Assembly (NCBI GenBank): GCA_018398815.1
Contig: JAFLJL010014879.1
Location: 76,362-140,361, forward strand
Origin: Conus ventricosus
Taxonomy: Eukaryota; Mollusca; Gastropoda; Neogastropoda; Conidae
Length of the DNA stretch: 64,000 nt
Direction of reading: 5' to 3'
Shown here: in pieces, positions 1-13,804 of the stretch
Position numbering within the stretch: position 1 is the stretch's first letter
Layout of the letters: each line of letters starts with the position of its first letter
Position numbers and translations under genes: made by a program
Notes under the pieces: generated by a model
Told to the model about the DNA's origin: nothing
Databases searched by the model: none
Seen by the model: only the letters and a program-made list of their open reading frames with translations

Positions 1-1233
1 CACACTGGTGTTGATAGCTTCGTCACCATGATGGGTCGGTCTGTGAAAACAGACGACACTTAGTTGTATTGAATAGCCCGGAAATTCGACAATGTGTTCG
101 AGGGAAATTGCTCTGACTTGCGGCCAGTAGACAATACAAGTAAAAAAGTTACGGCACTGTTGGGAGTACAACAGGATTTCATGGCTGCACGGAGGACTGT
201 AAACTGTCATTTGAATCGGGTTCATTTATGTCATGTTTTTTTTGTAATCTTGGTACTTGTATGGCGTTGTGAGGAGGAAAAACACATACCTGTAGCAAAT
301 CAAGTGACCGTCAATGATCTCACTCTCTGTTGTCTGGATTCCTGGGTGGAGTGTTGCACAGGAAGACGGGTGCCTGGTTCTGACCGATCTGACAAGTGTC
401 CAGAGAGAACACTGTTGCTGACCCCCAACAATCATGAAAGGTACCAATAACAGTTTTGTGCCAGGTCTTATCCAGGGCCAGATTATCTATAGAAATCAGC
501 ATAGGTTTTGGATACAGCGTCGTACAGCAAACCATGTACAAGGTCCTATGTCATATCCATAGAGAAAGTGTATATTAATCAAAATGATAACGACGGTCAT
601 TACACCAGCTGTAGCTCTTGACTTTCCCTTAGTCCACTCAGCATTGAATCGTAAAGTGGACACACCTCAGATAGCTGCATCTCAGCATGGTGGTGCCACC
701 AGCATCATGGGGATAAAGTCTTCTCGTGTAATACATCGTTTTGGCTCATTTTAATCTGCCATGAACCGAGGTGCTCGATGGAATGGCACATGACTGCAGT
801 GTAGAGGTAGCCGAGCAAGGGCCCTCTAATCAACTCCAGCAGATCAGAGCAGGCCAGACCTTGGAAGAAAACCTAGAGGTGGATGCTGGAAGGCGAAGCA
901 TGATCTAGATTGATCTTATTGGTTCCATGTATCAAAGAAACACACAACAGGCCCACTATTTTCAATATTTGATCGGCGATCATTTGAAACGTTTGTATTG
1001 TTTCGTACCATGATCTCTTTAACGCCGGTCTTGAACTTCCATTATTCATTACCCAGAGGAATCAAAACTAGAAGGTAGCTTGTTTTGGGAGTGTAGCTGT
1101 TAGATGCAATTGTAGAGAGAGAGAATAGAGGTAAACAGTAGTTAGCTAGCTAGCTAGCTAGTTAAGATGGTTTGGTGTCATGATATAGGGTAGATAGTCA
1201 GAACTGAGAGATAGAGTGAGAGGACAGAAATGC
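1..1233. other. unassigned sequence, no gene recognised
   Basis: Open frames here are at most about 118 codons and none resembles a known family. A short perfect run of the tetramer CTAG/AGCT lies near 1,142-1,163. I see no RNA gene, transposon protein or long repeat. Confidence 0.5.
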
Positions 1234-1405
1234 TAGATAAGATACATACATACAAAACTTACATACAAAATACACATTACATACATACTTTTTACATACT
1301 TGCATTCTATCTTTATACATGCTTGCTTGCATTACATACATACATACTTCATACATAAACACATACATACTTTTTTATATACATACATTGATTCATACAA
1401 TATAC
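1234..1405. repeat. ATAC-type microsatellite, interrupted
   Basis: Imperfect tetranucleotide runs of ACAT/ATAC alternate with T-rich interruptions. No coding potential. Confidence 0.75.
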
Positions 1406-1514
1406 AGCTGCATAGGGATCCTGTATAAGGGGGCACGTGCGTTGTAAACAAAAGTTTCATCGTTGTGTCAACACGATGTGGATCACCGAAGGACATGGAC
1501 GTGTATCCGATTCG

Positions 1515-3690
1515 ATTTTTCGTCTCCCAACTGGTACAGGATCCCTATCAACACATTCATTGCTCGTCACCACTGATATAGGATCATGTCAACACATTTC
1601 ATTGCTCGTCCCTGATGCAGGATCCCTATCAAACACAATTATTTGCTCGTCCCCCCCCCCCCCGATACAAGGATCTATGTTCAACACAATTTCATTGATC
1701 GTACCAAATGTTACTGGATCCTATCAACACATATCATTGCTCGACGTCCCACTGATACAGGTTCCATTATCAACTCTTTTCACTTGCTCGTCCCCTGATC
1801 AGGATCACTATCAACACATTTCATTGCTAGTTCCCTCTGATACAGGATCCCTATCAAACCACATTTTTCATTGTCGTCCTCATGATTCAGGATACCTATC
1901 AAAACTTTTCATTGCTCGTCCATCATGATTCAGGATCCATATCAACACATTCATTGCTCGTCCTCCTGATTACAGGATCCCTATAAAAACTCATTTCATT
2001 GCTCGTTCCCCTGATACAGGTTCCCTATCAACACATTTCATTGCTTCGTCCCCCTGATACAGGATCCCTATCTACACATTTATTGGCTTGTAACTCTGAT
2101 ACAGGATCCCTTTCAAACACATTTAATTGCTCGTAAACCCTGATATATAAAGGATCCCTTATCAAAACTTTTCTTTGCTCGTCCCCTGATACAGGATCCT
2201 TATCAACACATTTTCATTGCTCGTCCCATGATAACAGATCCACTATCAACTTCATTTCATTGCTCGTGCCATGTTACAGCTCCTATCAAAACATTTCATT
2301 GCTCAGGCCCCATTGATTACAAGGATCCCTATCAACCACAATTCATAGCTCGTCTCACTGATATAGGATCCCTATAAACCACAATTCATTGCTCGTTACC
2401 TCCTGTTTCTGGATCTCCTATCAACACATTTCATTGCTAGTTCCCTCTGATACAGGATCCCTTATAAACACATCTATCATTGCTCGTCCCCCTGTTACAG
2501 GATCCCTATCAACACATTGTCATTGCTCGTCCAACTGATACAGGATCCCTTTCAACACTTTTATTGCTCGTCACCCTGATACAGTATCCCTATCGACAAC
2601 CATTTCATTGCTGTCCTGATACAGGATCCCTTTCAACACATTTTCATTGCTCGTCTTCCTGATACAGGATCGAATCAACACATTTCATTGCTCCGTCTAT
2701 CTGATCAGGATCCTATTCAACTCATTTCATGTGCTCGTCCCCATGATACAGGTTCCCTATCAACACATTTTCATTGCTCGTCCACCTGATATCAGATCCC
2801 TATCAACACATTTCTTGTGCCTCGTTCCCTGATTACAGGGGATCCTATCAACACATTTCATGCTCGTTACCTGATACTGGATCCATTTATCAACACATTT
2901 CATGGTCGTCCTTTTGATACTGGAGCCCTATCAACACATTTCTTTGTTCGTCCCCCATGATACGGATCCCTATTAACACATGTCATTGCTCGTCCCTGAT
3001 ACAGGATGTTATTAACAGACATGTCAATGATCGTTCCCCTGTTACAGGATCCCTATCAAACATTTCATGTCGTCTTCATGATTCAGGATCCCTATCAACA
3101 CATTTTTTGTTCGTCCATGATACAGGATCCTTATTCAAAGTTCCATTCGTTGCTCGTCACCATGATAAGGATCCCTATCACACATTTCATGCTCGTCTTC
3201 CTGAGACGGATCCCTATCATACAACATTTCATTGCTTGTTCCTCCCTGATACAGAGATCCCTATCAACACAATTTCAATTGCCCCTCCATCTGATAAGGA
3301 GCCTATCAACACATTTCATTGGTCGTCCCTCTGATTCAGGATCCCTATAACACATTTCTATTGCTCGTCCCTGATACAGGGATCCCTATCAACACATTTC
3401 ATTGCTTCGCTCTCCTGATACAGGATCCCTATAACAATTTCATTGCTCGTCTCTTCTCTGGATACAGGATCCATATCAACACATTTCATTGCTAGTCCCT
3501 CTGATACAGGATTCCTATCAACACATTTCATTGCTCCGTCCCATGATAAGGATCCCTATCAACACATTTTCAGTTGCTCGTCCTCTGATGAAACTGGATC
3601 CCTGTCAACCAATTTATTGTTCGTACCCCTGTTACAGGGTCCATATCAAACACAATATTTCATTGCTGTCCCCCTGAGATACAGGGGTTG
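1515..3690. repeat. ~42-bp minisatellite array, about 50 degenerate copies
   Basis: A unit containing TTTCATTGCTCGTC, then TGATACAGGATCC, then CTATCAACACA recurs head to tail through the whole interval. Individual copies differ by many one-base insertions and deletions, so the period drifts around 40-43 bp. Open frames crossing it are by-products of the repetition, not genes. The array runs directly into the inverted repeat that bounds the Penelope-like element. Confidence 0.9.
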
Positions 3691-3880
3691 GCTGCAGTGT
3701 TTTGGGGGGGCTTTCGGTTTTTGTTTGGGAGTGATTCCACTAACAAACGATTTCCATTTATGCGCTGTTGTTACTATTTCTGTTTTGGGTGTTTTTTAAA
3801 GTTGACTAAGTGTGGTTTGCATAGTATCTTAACCATTTTTCAGTTAAACATAGGTTGCCACCTTTTTGAAACATTGCCAT
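3686..3880 (+). repeat. left inverted flank of the Penelope-like element
   Basis: This stretch from TTGGCTGCAGTG to GAAACATTGCC matches the reverse complement of 5,094-5,292 along its length with scattered indels. It lies immediately after the 42-bp minisatellite. Confidence 0.75.
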
Positions 3881-3909
3881 CCGACTTGTTCTTTCGAGTT
3901 TGTTCTTGA

Positions 3910-4907
3910 TGTGGACAGCCTGAATAGTTTGCCAGTAACCACACAAGACATAACAGGGTTCAGAAAGGGAAATCATCTCCACACAAGAAAACACTACACA
4001 GCAAAAATGAAACCTGGATCAGGAAAACCAACAGTAAACTCAATATTCGACGTAACCATGGGATATATGATGGAGCAGAAAATGTGAAACTGGTAGGTCT
4101 ATTATGCTGTCCAACATCAGAAAAAACTCGAAAACATGTCGGAATATACAGAGACGATGGCCTTTGCTGCACTAACCACAATCCAAGAACCATCGGAAAC
4201 AAGAAGAAAGAACTATGTAAATCTTCCAAACCACAAAACTTAATGATTACCATTGAAGAAACAAAAAGGTAGTGAACTACTTAGACATAACATGGATCTC
4301 AACAATTCACTTATATAAACATACAGAACAAACGATCGCTTACTCCTCTTTATTTACACACCAAAATGTAACCGAATTCCACCATTATATTAAAGAACCT
4401 ACCCCATGGCATTAAAAACAAGAGACTATCATACTGTCATTGCAGATGAGAGAGTGTTCAACAATGCAGCAGTAGAATACCAGAGAGGCACTACAAACAG
4501 TGGATACAATTACATAATTACATACAACCCAGGATGACAACAACACAAATTAAAAGCAAGATAAAATAGGAAAACGAAAAATCATATGTACACCCCCCAT
4601 ACGACGGGAAAACAAAACAAAATAGGGAAAAGAATTCGTCAAATTCTTAAACAGCTTCCTTTTCCAAAAGACAAAAACTTGTCCAAATATTTAACTAAAA
4701 CACTGTTCAAAAACTATCGTACTCATGTATGCCCATCCTCAAAAAATCCTAATTGACGCATCCAACATAAATGAATATCACACAGCAAAGAAGGGTGAAG
4801 AAAGGAAATCTTTGCATTGCACCAGAAAGGAGCTGTGGACCACGCTAAACAATAATGTCGTTCACAACAAACATTGTATACCAGGTACTGTGACATCAGA
4901 TAGTTAA
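3910..4907 (+). pseudogene. Penelope-like reverse transcriptase, C-terminal fragment
   Basis: Conceptual translation in shifting frames gives motifs typical of the Penelope RT family: FDVTMG near 4,047, YDGAE with LVGLL near 4,065-4,105, and the catalytic box GIYRDDGL (YxDD) at about 4,140-4,165. A lysine-rich KKKELCK segment and an ITIE segment follow, as in the family just after the YxDD box. Further on, a PPYD segment (~4,595) and an SYSCMP segment (~4,718) match the conserved end of the RT. The remains of a cysteine-containing region follow to ~4,907. No GIY-YIG endonuclease can be read. Several stops and frameshifts rule out activity. The assignment rests on remembered family motifs, not on a search. 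Confidence 0.75.
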
Positions 4908-5093
4908 TAGAAAACATACATAGGGATCACTGAAACCACTTCAAAACCAGATTATGCAAACACAAACAGTCATTAATAAAGAAAAAATATTAATAAAAAC
5001 CAACAGAACTTAGCAAATCTATATCTGGAAACTTAAAGACGCAAAAACAACTACATTATTCTGGAAAAATCATAAAAAAGAGCATCACCATAC

Positions 5094-5292
5094 TGCAATG
5101 TTTCTAAAAGGTTGCAACCTATGTTTACTGAAAAATTGGTTTATACTATGCCAAACCACATCTTAGCAAACTTTAATACACCAAACAGAAATAGTAAAAC
5201 AACTGCGGCATAAATGGAATTCGTGGTTAGTGAACACACCCCCCCCAAAACCAAAATCCTGAAAGCCCCCAAAAACAGTGCAGCCACCCGCC
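5094..5292 (-). repeat. right inverted flank of the Penelope-like element
   Basis: Reverse complement of the left flank at 3,686-3,880, with small indels and longer C/G runs. AT-rich sequence with no feature fills the gap to the next tandem array. Confidence 0.75.
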
Positions 5293-5510
5293 AAGTGCAA
5301 AACAACCGCTAACGGGAGCCCACACGCTATATACATCGGCGGTGGGCAAAACAAAAACCATCATGATGACAGCGCAACACGCTTGAAAACAATTTTGTAG
5401 ATAGTTTTAAGATTCTTTTTAACTTGTTTTTTACACTATATATACATATTATATTTTTTTTTATATATATTTATATACTTTATATATATATTCTACAAAC
5501 TAATAAATCA

Positions 5511-8500
5511 AGGTAAGTACCGAGCACCGTTCCAGCAACTTTCAGTGAAGATTGAGTGTTGCAATGATGCAAGAATATTGAATTATTAACAAAGCTTGTT
5601 CTTTTGTTCTAGATTGCAGACATAGGGGAGATACGCATTCATATCTGCAGGGTAGATGGATTCTGACTAACTAACTGTTGTGCTGGGTGTATGACGAAAA
5701 TATAAATAAAATGCTTTCAAATGATCCTTCAGCAAGCTTATAATTCTCCAAGGGTGGGAGAATCTCCAATAGGAGGGAAACCTCTCTTGAACCATTTAAC
5801 TCCTGGTATATAACGATTATTCGAAACTTGGTGGTTTCTCTCAGTGACCGCGGAGGAAAGTGGTATTTGAACTCCTCTGCCTTTTCAAGTTTAAGATAGA
5901 ATGCAATCCCAGAAAATGGCTGGTTTGCAATAACGTAGTATGTTTGTTGAATTTTCAAAAAACCAACCAAATGGTAGCCATCTGAGAAGCAATAGAAAAT
6001 CATGAAAGAGCAAAACAAGCTACATTTTTTGTGATAAAGTAGAAATATAAAAAGATATCTCTTAGACACAAGTGCTCGAGGGCCAGTTTTGGTATGAATT
6101 CCGAAAGGGACTAAAAATACAACAAACTAATAAAATTCCATGGATAAGTACCGAGCACCGTTCCAGCAACTTACAGAGAGTCTTGGTGTTGCATATGACT
6201 GCAAGAAATATTGAATTATAAACAAAGTTGTTCTTATGTCTTAGGATGAAGAAATAGGGGGAGATACGCATTTCATATCTGCAGTGGTAGATGATTCTGC
6301 TAACTTACAGTAGTTCTGGGTGAATGACGAAAATAAAATAAAGCTTCTCAAAAGAGCTTCAGCAAGCTTATATTCTCCAAGGGGAGACACTCCAATAGGA
6401 AGGGAAACTCACTAACATAATAACTCCTGGTCATATCCGATATTTCGAAACTTGGTGTTTTCTCCTCAGTGACGCGGAAAGTGGTAATTTGACTCCTCTG
6501 CCCTTTTTAGTTTTAAGAAGAATGCAATCCCAGAAAAGGCGTGTGCAATTCCGTAGTAATTATTGTTGATTTTCAAAAAATACCAACAAAGGTGCCATCT
6601 GAGCAACAAAAGAAAATTCTGAAAGAGCAAAACAAGCTACATTTTCTTGTGAAAAGTAGAAAATATAAAAAGATATCCTCTAAGACACAAGTGCTGAGGG
6701 CCAGTTCTTGGAATGAATCCGCAAGGGACTAAAATACAACAAACTAATAAATTCCAAGGATAAGTACCGAGCACCGTTTCCAGCAACTTACAGAGAAGTT
6801 TGGGTGTTGCAATGACTGCAAGAAATATTGAATTATAAACAAAGCTTGTTCTTATGTCTTAGATTGAAGAAATAGGGGGAGATACGCATTCATATCTGCA
6901 GTGGTAGATGATTCTGCCTAACTAACAGTATGTGCTGGGTGAATGACGAAAATAAAATAAATGCTTCTCAAAATGAGCCTTCAGCAAGCTTATATTCTCC
7001 AAGGGGGAGACATCCTCCAATAGGAAGGGAAACTCACTAACATATAACTCCTGGTCAATACCGATATTTCGAAACTTGGTGGTTTCTCCCAGTGACCGCG
7101 GAAAGTGGTAATTTGACTCCTCTGCCTTTCAGTTTAAGAAGAATGCAATCCCAGAAAAGGCTGGTGTGCAATACCGTAGTATGTTTGTTGAATTTTCAAA
7201 AAACCAACCAAAGGTGCCATCTGAGAAGCAAAAGAAAATCATGAAAGAGCAAAACAAGCTACATTTTCTTGTGAAAAGTAGAAAATATAAAAAGATATCC
7301 TCTAAGACACAAGTGCTGAGGGCCAGTTCTTGGAATGAATCCGCAAGGGACTAAAATACAACAAACTAATAAATTCCAAGGATAAGTACCGAGCACCGTT
7401 CCAGCAACTTACAGAGAAGCTTGGTGTTGCAATGACTGCAAGAAATATTGAATTATAAACAAAGCTTGTTCTTATGTCTTAGATTGAAGAAATAGGGGGA
7501 GATACGCATTCATATCTGCAGTGGTAGATGATTCTGCCTAACTAACAGTATGTGCTGGTGAATGACGAAAATAAAATAAATGCTTCTCAAAATGAGCCTT
7601 CAGCAAGCTTATATTCTCCAAGGGGAGACATCCTCCAATAGGAAGGGAAACTCACTAACATATAACTCCTGGTCATATACCGATATTTCGAAACTTGGTG
7701 GTTTCTCCCTCAGTGACCGCGGAAAGTGGTAATTTGACTCCTCTGCCTTTTCAGTTTTAAGAAGAATGCAATCCCAGAAAAGGCTGGTGTGCAATACCGT
7801 AGTATGTTTGTTGAATTTTCAAAAAACCAACCAAAGGTGCCATCTGAGAAGCAAAAGAAAATCATGAAAGAGCAAAACAAGCTACATTTTCTTGTGAAAA
7901 GTAGAAAATATAAAAAGATATCCTCTAAGACACAAGTGCTGAGGGCCAGTTCTTGGAATGAATCCGCAAGGGACTAAAATACAACAAACTAATAAATTCC
8001 AAGGATAAGTACCGAGCACCGTTCCAGCAACTTACAGAGAAGCTTGGTGTTGCAATGACTGCAAGAAATATTGAATTATAAACAAAGCTTGTTCTTATGT
8101 CTTAGATTGAGAAAATAGGGGGAGATACGCATTCATATCTGCAGTGGTAGATGATTCTGCCTAACTAACAGTATGTGCTGGGTGAATGACGAAAATAAAA
8201 TAAATGCTTCTCAAAATGAGCCTTCAGCAAGCTTATATTCTCCAAGGGGGAGACATCCTCCAATAGGAAGGGAAACTCACTAACATATAACTCCTGGTCA
8301 TATACCGATATTTCGAAACTTGGTGGTTTCTCCTCAGTGACCGCGGAAAGTGGTAATTTGACTCCTCTGCCTTTTCAGTTTTAAGAAGAATGCAATCCCA
8401 GAAAAGGCTGGTGTGCAATACCGTAGTATGTTTGTTGAATTTTCAAAAAACCAACCAAAGGTGCCATCTGAGAAGCAAAAGAAAATCATGAAAGAGCAAA

Positions 8501-8679
8501 ACAAGCTACATTTTCTTGTGAAAAGTAGAAAATATAAAAAGATATCCTCTAAGACACAAGTGCTGAGGGCCAGTTCTTGGAATGAATCCGCAAGGGACTA
8601 AAATACAACAAACTAATAAATTCCAAGGATAAGTACCGAGCACCGTTCCAGCAACTTACAGAGAAGCTTGGTGTTGCAA
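5511..8679 (+). repeat. ~622-bp tandem repeat, five direct copies
   Basis: The marker TAAGTACCGAGCACCGTT recurs at about 5,513, 6,145, 6,761, 7,383, 8,005 and 8,629, giving spacings of 616-632 bp. The three rightmost complete units are almost identical; the two leftmost carry many single-base indels. Each clean unit has a 62-codon open frame (for example 7,166-7,354) and a 61-codon frame on the other strand. These simply reflect the repeat and match no family I know. The array is probably a satellite or local amplification of unknown origin. Confidence 0.9.
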
Positions 8680-10418
<1,739 letters not shown>

Positions 10419-10689
10419 TGTTTGAAGAATTTAGTAGTGGGGAAAAGAAGTGCCGGCTAACAATTCTTCCGTCATTACATTTATGACTGCAAAGATTTAG
10501 GAGAAAACGGGGACAAGGGGTAAGGAACAGGGATGAAAGTACATGAGAAAAAGAATAGGGAGATATGTTATGAATATTACTACCTTCACCAGCAGCTCAT
10601 TGGAACCATTGTAATCCATCCCATAGACAGAACCATTCATTTTGGGAACCATTGTAATCCATCCCTAGACAGATCCATTCATATTGCCT

Positions 10690-11127
10690 GCTCCGAGGTT
10701 TTCATCCGCTGGACTCATCAGGAAGGCGCGGCTGATTGTGTCTGTGCTTTTCGTCCGCTGGATCAGACTCATCAGAAGGCACGGCTATTGTGTCTGTGCT
10801 TTTCGTCCGCTGATCGGACTCATCAGGAAGGCATGGCTGATTGTGTCTGTGGTTTCATCTCGCTGGATCAGACTCATCAGGAAGGCGCGTCTGATTGTGT
10901 CTGTGCTTTTCGTCCGCTGGATCAGACTCATCAGGAAGGCGTGGCTGATTGTGTCTGTGCTTTTCGTCCGCTGGATCGGACTCATCAGGAAGGCGCGGCT
11001 GATTGTGTCTGTGCTTTTCGTCCGCTGGATCAGACTCATCGGGAAGGCACGGCTGATTGTGTCTGTGCTTTTCGTCCGCTGGATCGGACTCATCAGGAAG
11101 GGCACGGCTGATTGTGTCTGTGCTCCC
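10690..11127 (-). repeat. 54-bp minisatellite, ~8 copies, with hammerhead-like core
   Basis: A 54-bp unit repeats from ~10,690 to ~11,127. Because 54 is a multiple of three, several frames stay open on both strands; these are not genes. Read on the minus strand each unit contains CTGATGA, a 4-bp stem (GTCC or GTCT with GGAC) around an 8-nt loop, then GAAA. That is the order of the hammerhead ribozyme core. Stems I and III and the cleavage triplet are not convincing in the unit. A single related copy in the opposite orientation lies at 52,512-52,540. Confidence 0.85.
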
Positions 11128-11164
11128 TATTAACATTTTCGCAAGGTATCCAGCCTGCTATAGA

Positions 11165-11400
11165 TTAAAATTAAGCCAGAAATACACCACAGTTTATAAT
11201 TTCGTAATTAAGCGGTGACATTTTCTCACGTTGGTCAGTCTGCTCAGAATTAAACTTACCCAGAGATACACCACAGTTTGTAATTTCGTAATTAAACGGT
11301 GACATTTTTCTCATGTTGGTCAGTCTGCTCAGAATTAAACTGACCCAGAGATACACCACAGTTTGTAAGTTTGTTATTAAGTGGTGACATTTTCTCAAGC
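11165..11400. repeat. three tandem copies of a ~80-bp repeat
   Basis: AATACACCACAGTTT, then TAATTTCGTAATTAA, then GTGACATTTTCTCA recur three times with about 10-20% visible differences. No gene. Confidence 0.8.
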
Positions 11401-12546
11401 TAGTAAAGTCGGCTCAATATGAAAGAAAACCAGTTGATCTGGAACTGATCTGGCAATTTTGGCAGAAGGTGTATTGTGTGTCTATCAGAAGCTAGAGTCC
11501 AGAGATCAGTACGTTGATTTGGAATAAAAATAAAATCACAAGGAAAAAGAATTAAACTTTTCTAAGCAAAAGTAGTGGAAGACTGCTGCGTTGATGTTGG
11601 TCGACATATCAAAAAGACCTGATCCTTTGCCGTTATCATTTGAATATCATATTTATAATATATTCCACCCATTTTCTTCATCTTCAATTTTTTTAAAGTT
11701 CAAATCTTTGCCAAGTCATTACTATAATGACTGAAGAATTGCTAACCTGCACTTGTTTTCCCCCACTACTTAATTGTTCAGCATTCTATTGTTTGGTCAA
11801 TCAGTGGGAGATTGAATCTTTTAGGAGATCCAAGTAAAGGTTGTTCTGTACAATTCTTAGCCACTCTAATGCTTGGGTTATTGAACAGCAGAGCTGACCA
11901 CTCAGACTGTTTCATATCTTTTTATCTCCCTTGCATCCTTGAATGGATCCTCAGCATAGGCTCAAAGATTGTCCCCTATATTTTACATTGTTTGAATAAT
12001 GCTTTTAGTTTTTTCAGCAACTTTTTTCATCTCCACACTTGTGTTTTGTTCCATTTACTACCCTTCGCTGGCTGCTTTGAGGGTGCTGTTGGATTCTTTT
12101 TTGAACCCTCGGTGGTGAGAACACCACAGAATTATGGACTGTGGTGTCTCTATTTGACACCAAGAGCACTGTGTCACGTGCCCCACCAGCGACCCCTAGG
12201 GTCACCAGAAGACAGCAACACCCTCTCCCGATCACCGGCAGCAGACTCCACACTGACTCACACCTTTCACCCCTCCAGCAAAAACGACGTAACAACATCT
12301 GCTTCTCCAGGACCCCAATTCAAAAGGGGAACCTTTTTAATGCCAATTGACCCTATTATTTCCAAGCGGTACCAAGGGACCAACCGACACGCCAGGAATA
12401 TTTAAATACAGGTTCTCTGGGTGGGAGTCTAGGTATAAACACAATAAAAAAAAACTTTGGGGACCTCAGTCGGCCGCGGCCAGGGACCTGTAGCAACGAG
12501 TGAGAGAAAACAACAGGCAAGGGAAACCATGGGGGTCACCTCATCA
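11401..12546. other. intergenic sequence left of element A, no gene recognised
   Basis: This stretch holds the dispersed repeat at 11,640-11,776 and a 197-codon open frame (11,812-12,405) with no recognisable motif. Near 12,405-12,450 there is an AT-rich TATA-like run followed by AATAAA, which would be compatible with a solo LTR, but I find no matching second copy. The last five bases before the element belong to its target duplication. Confidence 0.4.
11640..11776 (+). repeat. dispersed repeat, copy 1
   Basis: From CATATTTATAATATATT to TTAATTGTTCAGC this segment is nearly identical, in the same orientation, to 52,622-52,760 on the far side of element A. It includes the shared run TGACTGAAGAATTGC. 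No coding potential. Confidence 0.85.
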
Positions 12547-12551
12547 ACATT
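12547..12551. other. target-site duplication of element A, left copy
   Basis: ACATT directly precedes the left AGAGAAC terminus. The same five bases follow the right terminus at 50,518-50,522. Confidence 0.85.
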
Positions 12552-12718
12552 AGAGAACTAATAAATGTCTGTTCTGGCTCACCCGCTCTCAACCGGCCTC
12601 ACCCGGTTTCGACCGGGTGAATCCAGAACAGACATTTATTAGTTCTCTGACTAGTAAACCCTAAAAAACATACATACTGTGTAGGATTGTCCGTTTTCAA
12701 TACTAATTTACTAAACTT
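12552..12718 (+). repeat. left TIR of element A with 97-bp terminal palindrome
   Basis: The 167 bp match the reverse complement of 50,352-50,517 with few differences. The outer 97 bp (12,552-12,648) fold on themselves: a 26-bp arm starting AGAGAACTAATAAATG pairs with its complement ending TTATTAGTTCTCT, around a GC-rich centre that can form further short stems. The inner part has CATACTGTGTAGGATT, also found in element B's TIR. Confidence 0.93.
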
Positions 12719-12722
12719 AACA

Positions 12723-12809
12723 TAGGGGAAAGCAGCAGTGGCTGAACGCACCCCATAGAGCAACGTAGGGGAAAAGCAGCAGTCGCTGAACACGCCCCAT
12801 ACACAAACG
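12723..12809. repeat. subterminal direct repeat pair of element A
   Basis: TAGGGGAAA with GCAGCAGT, then GCTGAAC and CGCCCC or CACCCC, occurs twice about 43 bp apart just inside the left TIR. Element B keeps the same pair in shorter form (30,244-30,303), so it may be a replication or transcription control site. It is absent from the right ends. Confidence 0.6.
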
Positions 12810-13102
12810 CCAGTGCAGGTAAGCCTTTAATTCCTCCGCACTATCAGATTACTGCTGAGGTCTGTCATTGGGACTGTAACCGCCATAAGGCGGGACTCGC
12901 GCTGCGCCAGGCTAAAACAGTTTCAGACATGTTTACTGCGCATAAGCCTCTTATCAAATCAAGTGCCGAGCTTAAATCACGTGACACTTTGTGTTGTGGC
13001 AACCAAACACAACTGCCGCCATTTTACATTCGACTGGTGGCTGTAAAGACGTGTGCGAGTGTGGCTAGCATTTTCAGAGAGAACTTGTGTGTTTTAAAAA
13101 AC

Positions 13103-13804
13103 ATGGCGTGTCAGGGAAGTGATGTTTCAATGCCTTCTGCCAGTGCTGGAAGTGACGCTAATATTACTCAAGAAATGGATGAAATGTTGTTATCTTCGAA
13201 AGGGAAAACTTTCTGATCAACAGACCGATCTTGTGGAAAAATACATTGTTTATCATGAGGCCATGGCAAAGTTTTTGACAAAGAAATTGAGTGGCGAGCC
13301 TTGTTCTCCTCCCTCAAAGCCAAAGGAAGCATTTCGTTTTTGTTTCCTCAACAAAAAACGGAACTCTCAGTTGAAGATCTTGACAAATATTTGAAAACAC
13401 AGCTTTGTGAGCTGCCTTCCGATCCATTTGATGAAACCAAAACCTTTGAAACTGTTCAAGAAATGACCCCCATCTTACACCGGGCTTGTTACTCAGTGAA
13501 AGATAGTGAAAAGAAATCTCTTTCTCAGGCTCTTTTTTTAGGGCATTGGCTTCAGAAAGCAAAGACAATTTTGAAACAGTCAAAAACAAAAAACTGGGAG
13601 TCCTATCTGAAAGAAGATTTGCTGGTTGAGCCAACTCGTGTAAGAAGACTAATTGAAGTGTCATTTTGTTTCTATTCTTATTCAAAATTTCACAAACTTG
13701 CGATTTCTTTCAACGAGTTATACAGCAAACGAAAACTCATTCTGAAATACATACAATCCAACCCAACTTTAAAGCATTCTGGCATGATACACATGACGTG
13801 TTAG
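13103..13804 (+). pseudogene. DUF3102-like protein, left-arm gene of element A
   Basis: The likely start is the ATG at 13,103. The frame is left at ~13,200 and regained at ~13,330 through two single-base shifts. The C-terminal half contains GHWLQKAK, then NWESYL, then an arginine-rich helix and LAISFNEL. This is the pattern of the DUF3102 family (small DNA-linked proteins of plasmids and phages with GxWLxxAK and WxxYL blocks). Element B has a diverged homologue with the same blocks at 30,663-31,455, on the opposite strand. The resemblance is by eye. A role in DNA binding, replication or partition is a guess supported only by its position beside the TIR and the palindromic iterons. Confidence 0.6.

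Larger units (their letters stand above)
3686..5292 (+). mobile_element. decayed Penelope-like retroelement with inverted terminal copies
   Basis: The interval starts and ends with about 195 bp of mutually inverted sequence (3,686-3,880 and 5,094-5,292) and holds the C-terminal half of a Penelope-type reverse transcriptase reading left to right. Penelope-like elements often carry repeated flanks in tandem or inverted order, which fits this layout. The 5' half of the RT is missing and the coding part is interrupted by stops and frameshifts, so the copy is dead. The right boundary is approximate; AT-rich sequence follows to ~5,510. Confidence 0.75.

Noticed and set aside
1515..3690. Regularly spaced repeats suggesting a CRISPR array
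   Set aside because: The whole ~42-bp unit repeats with no unique spacers, and the context is a eukaryotic repeat region. It is a minisatellite.
10690..11127. Calling the 54-bp repeat a functional hammerhead ribozyme
   Set aside because: Stem II and core bases are present, but stems I and III and a proper cleavage triplet are not convincing.
10533..11136. Long repetitive open frames (up to 192 codons) on both strands
   Set aside because: A 54-bp period keeps several frames open; the peptides are the minisatellite translated.
11812..12405. 197-codon open frame left of element A
   Set aside because: No motif, no homologue in the window, irregular composition; kept only as unassigned sequence.
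12400..12546. Solo LTR next to element A
   Set aside because: TATA-like and AATAAA signals alone are too weak, and no second copy or TG..CA borders could be found.
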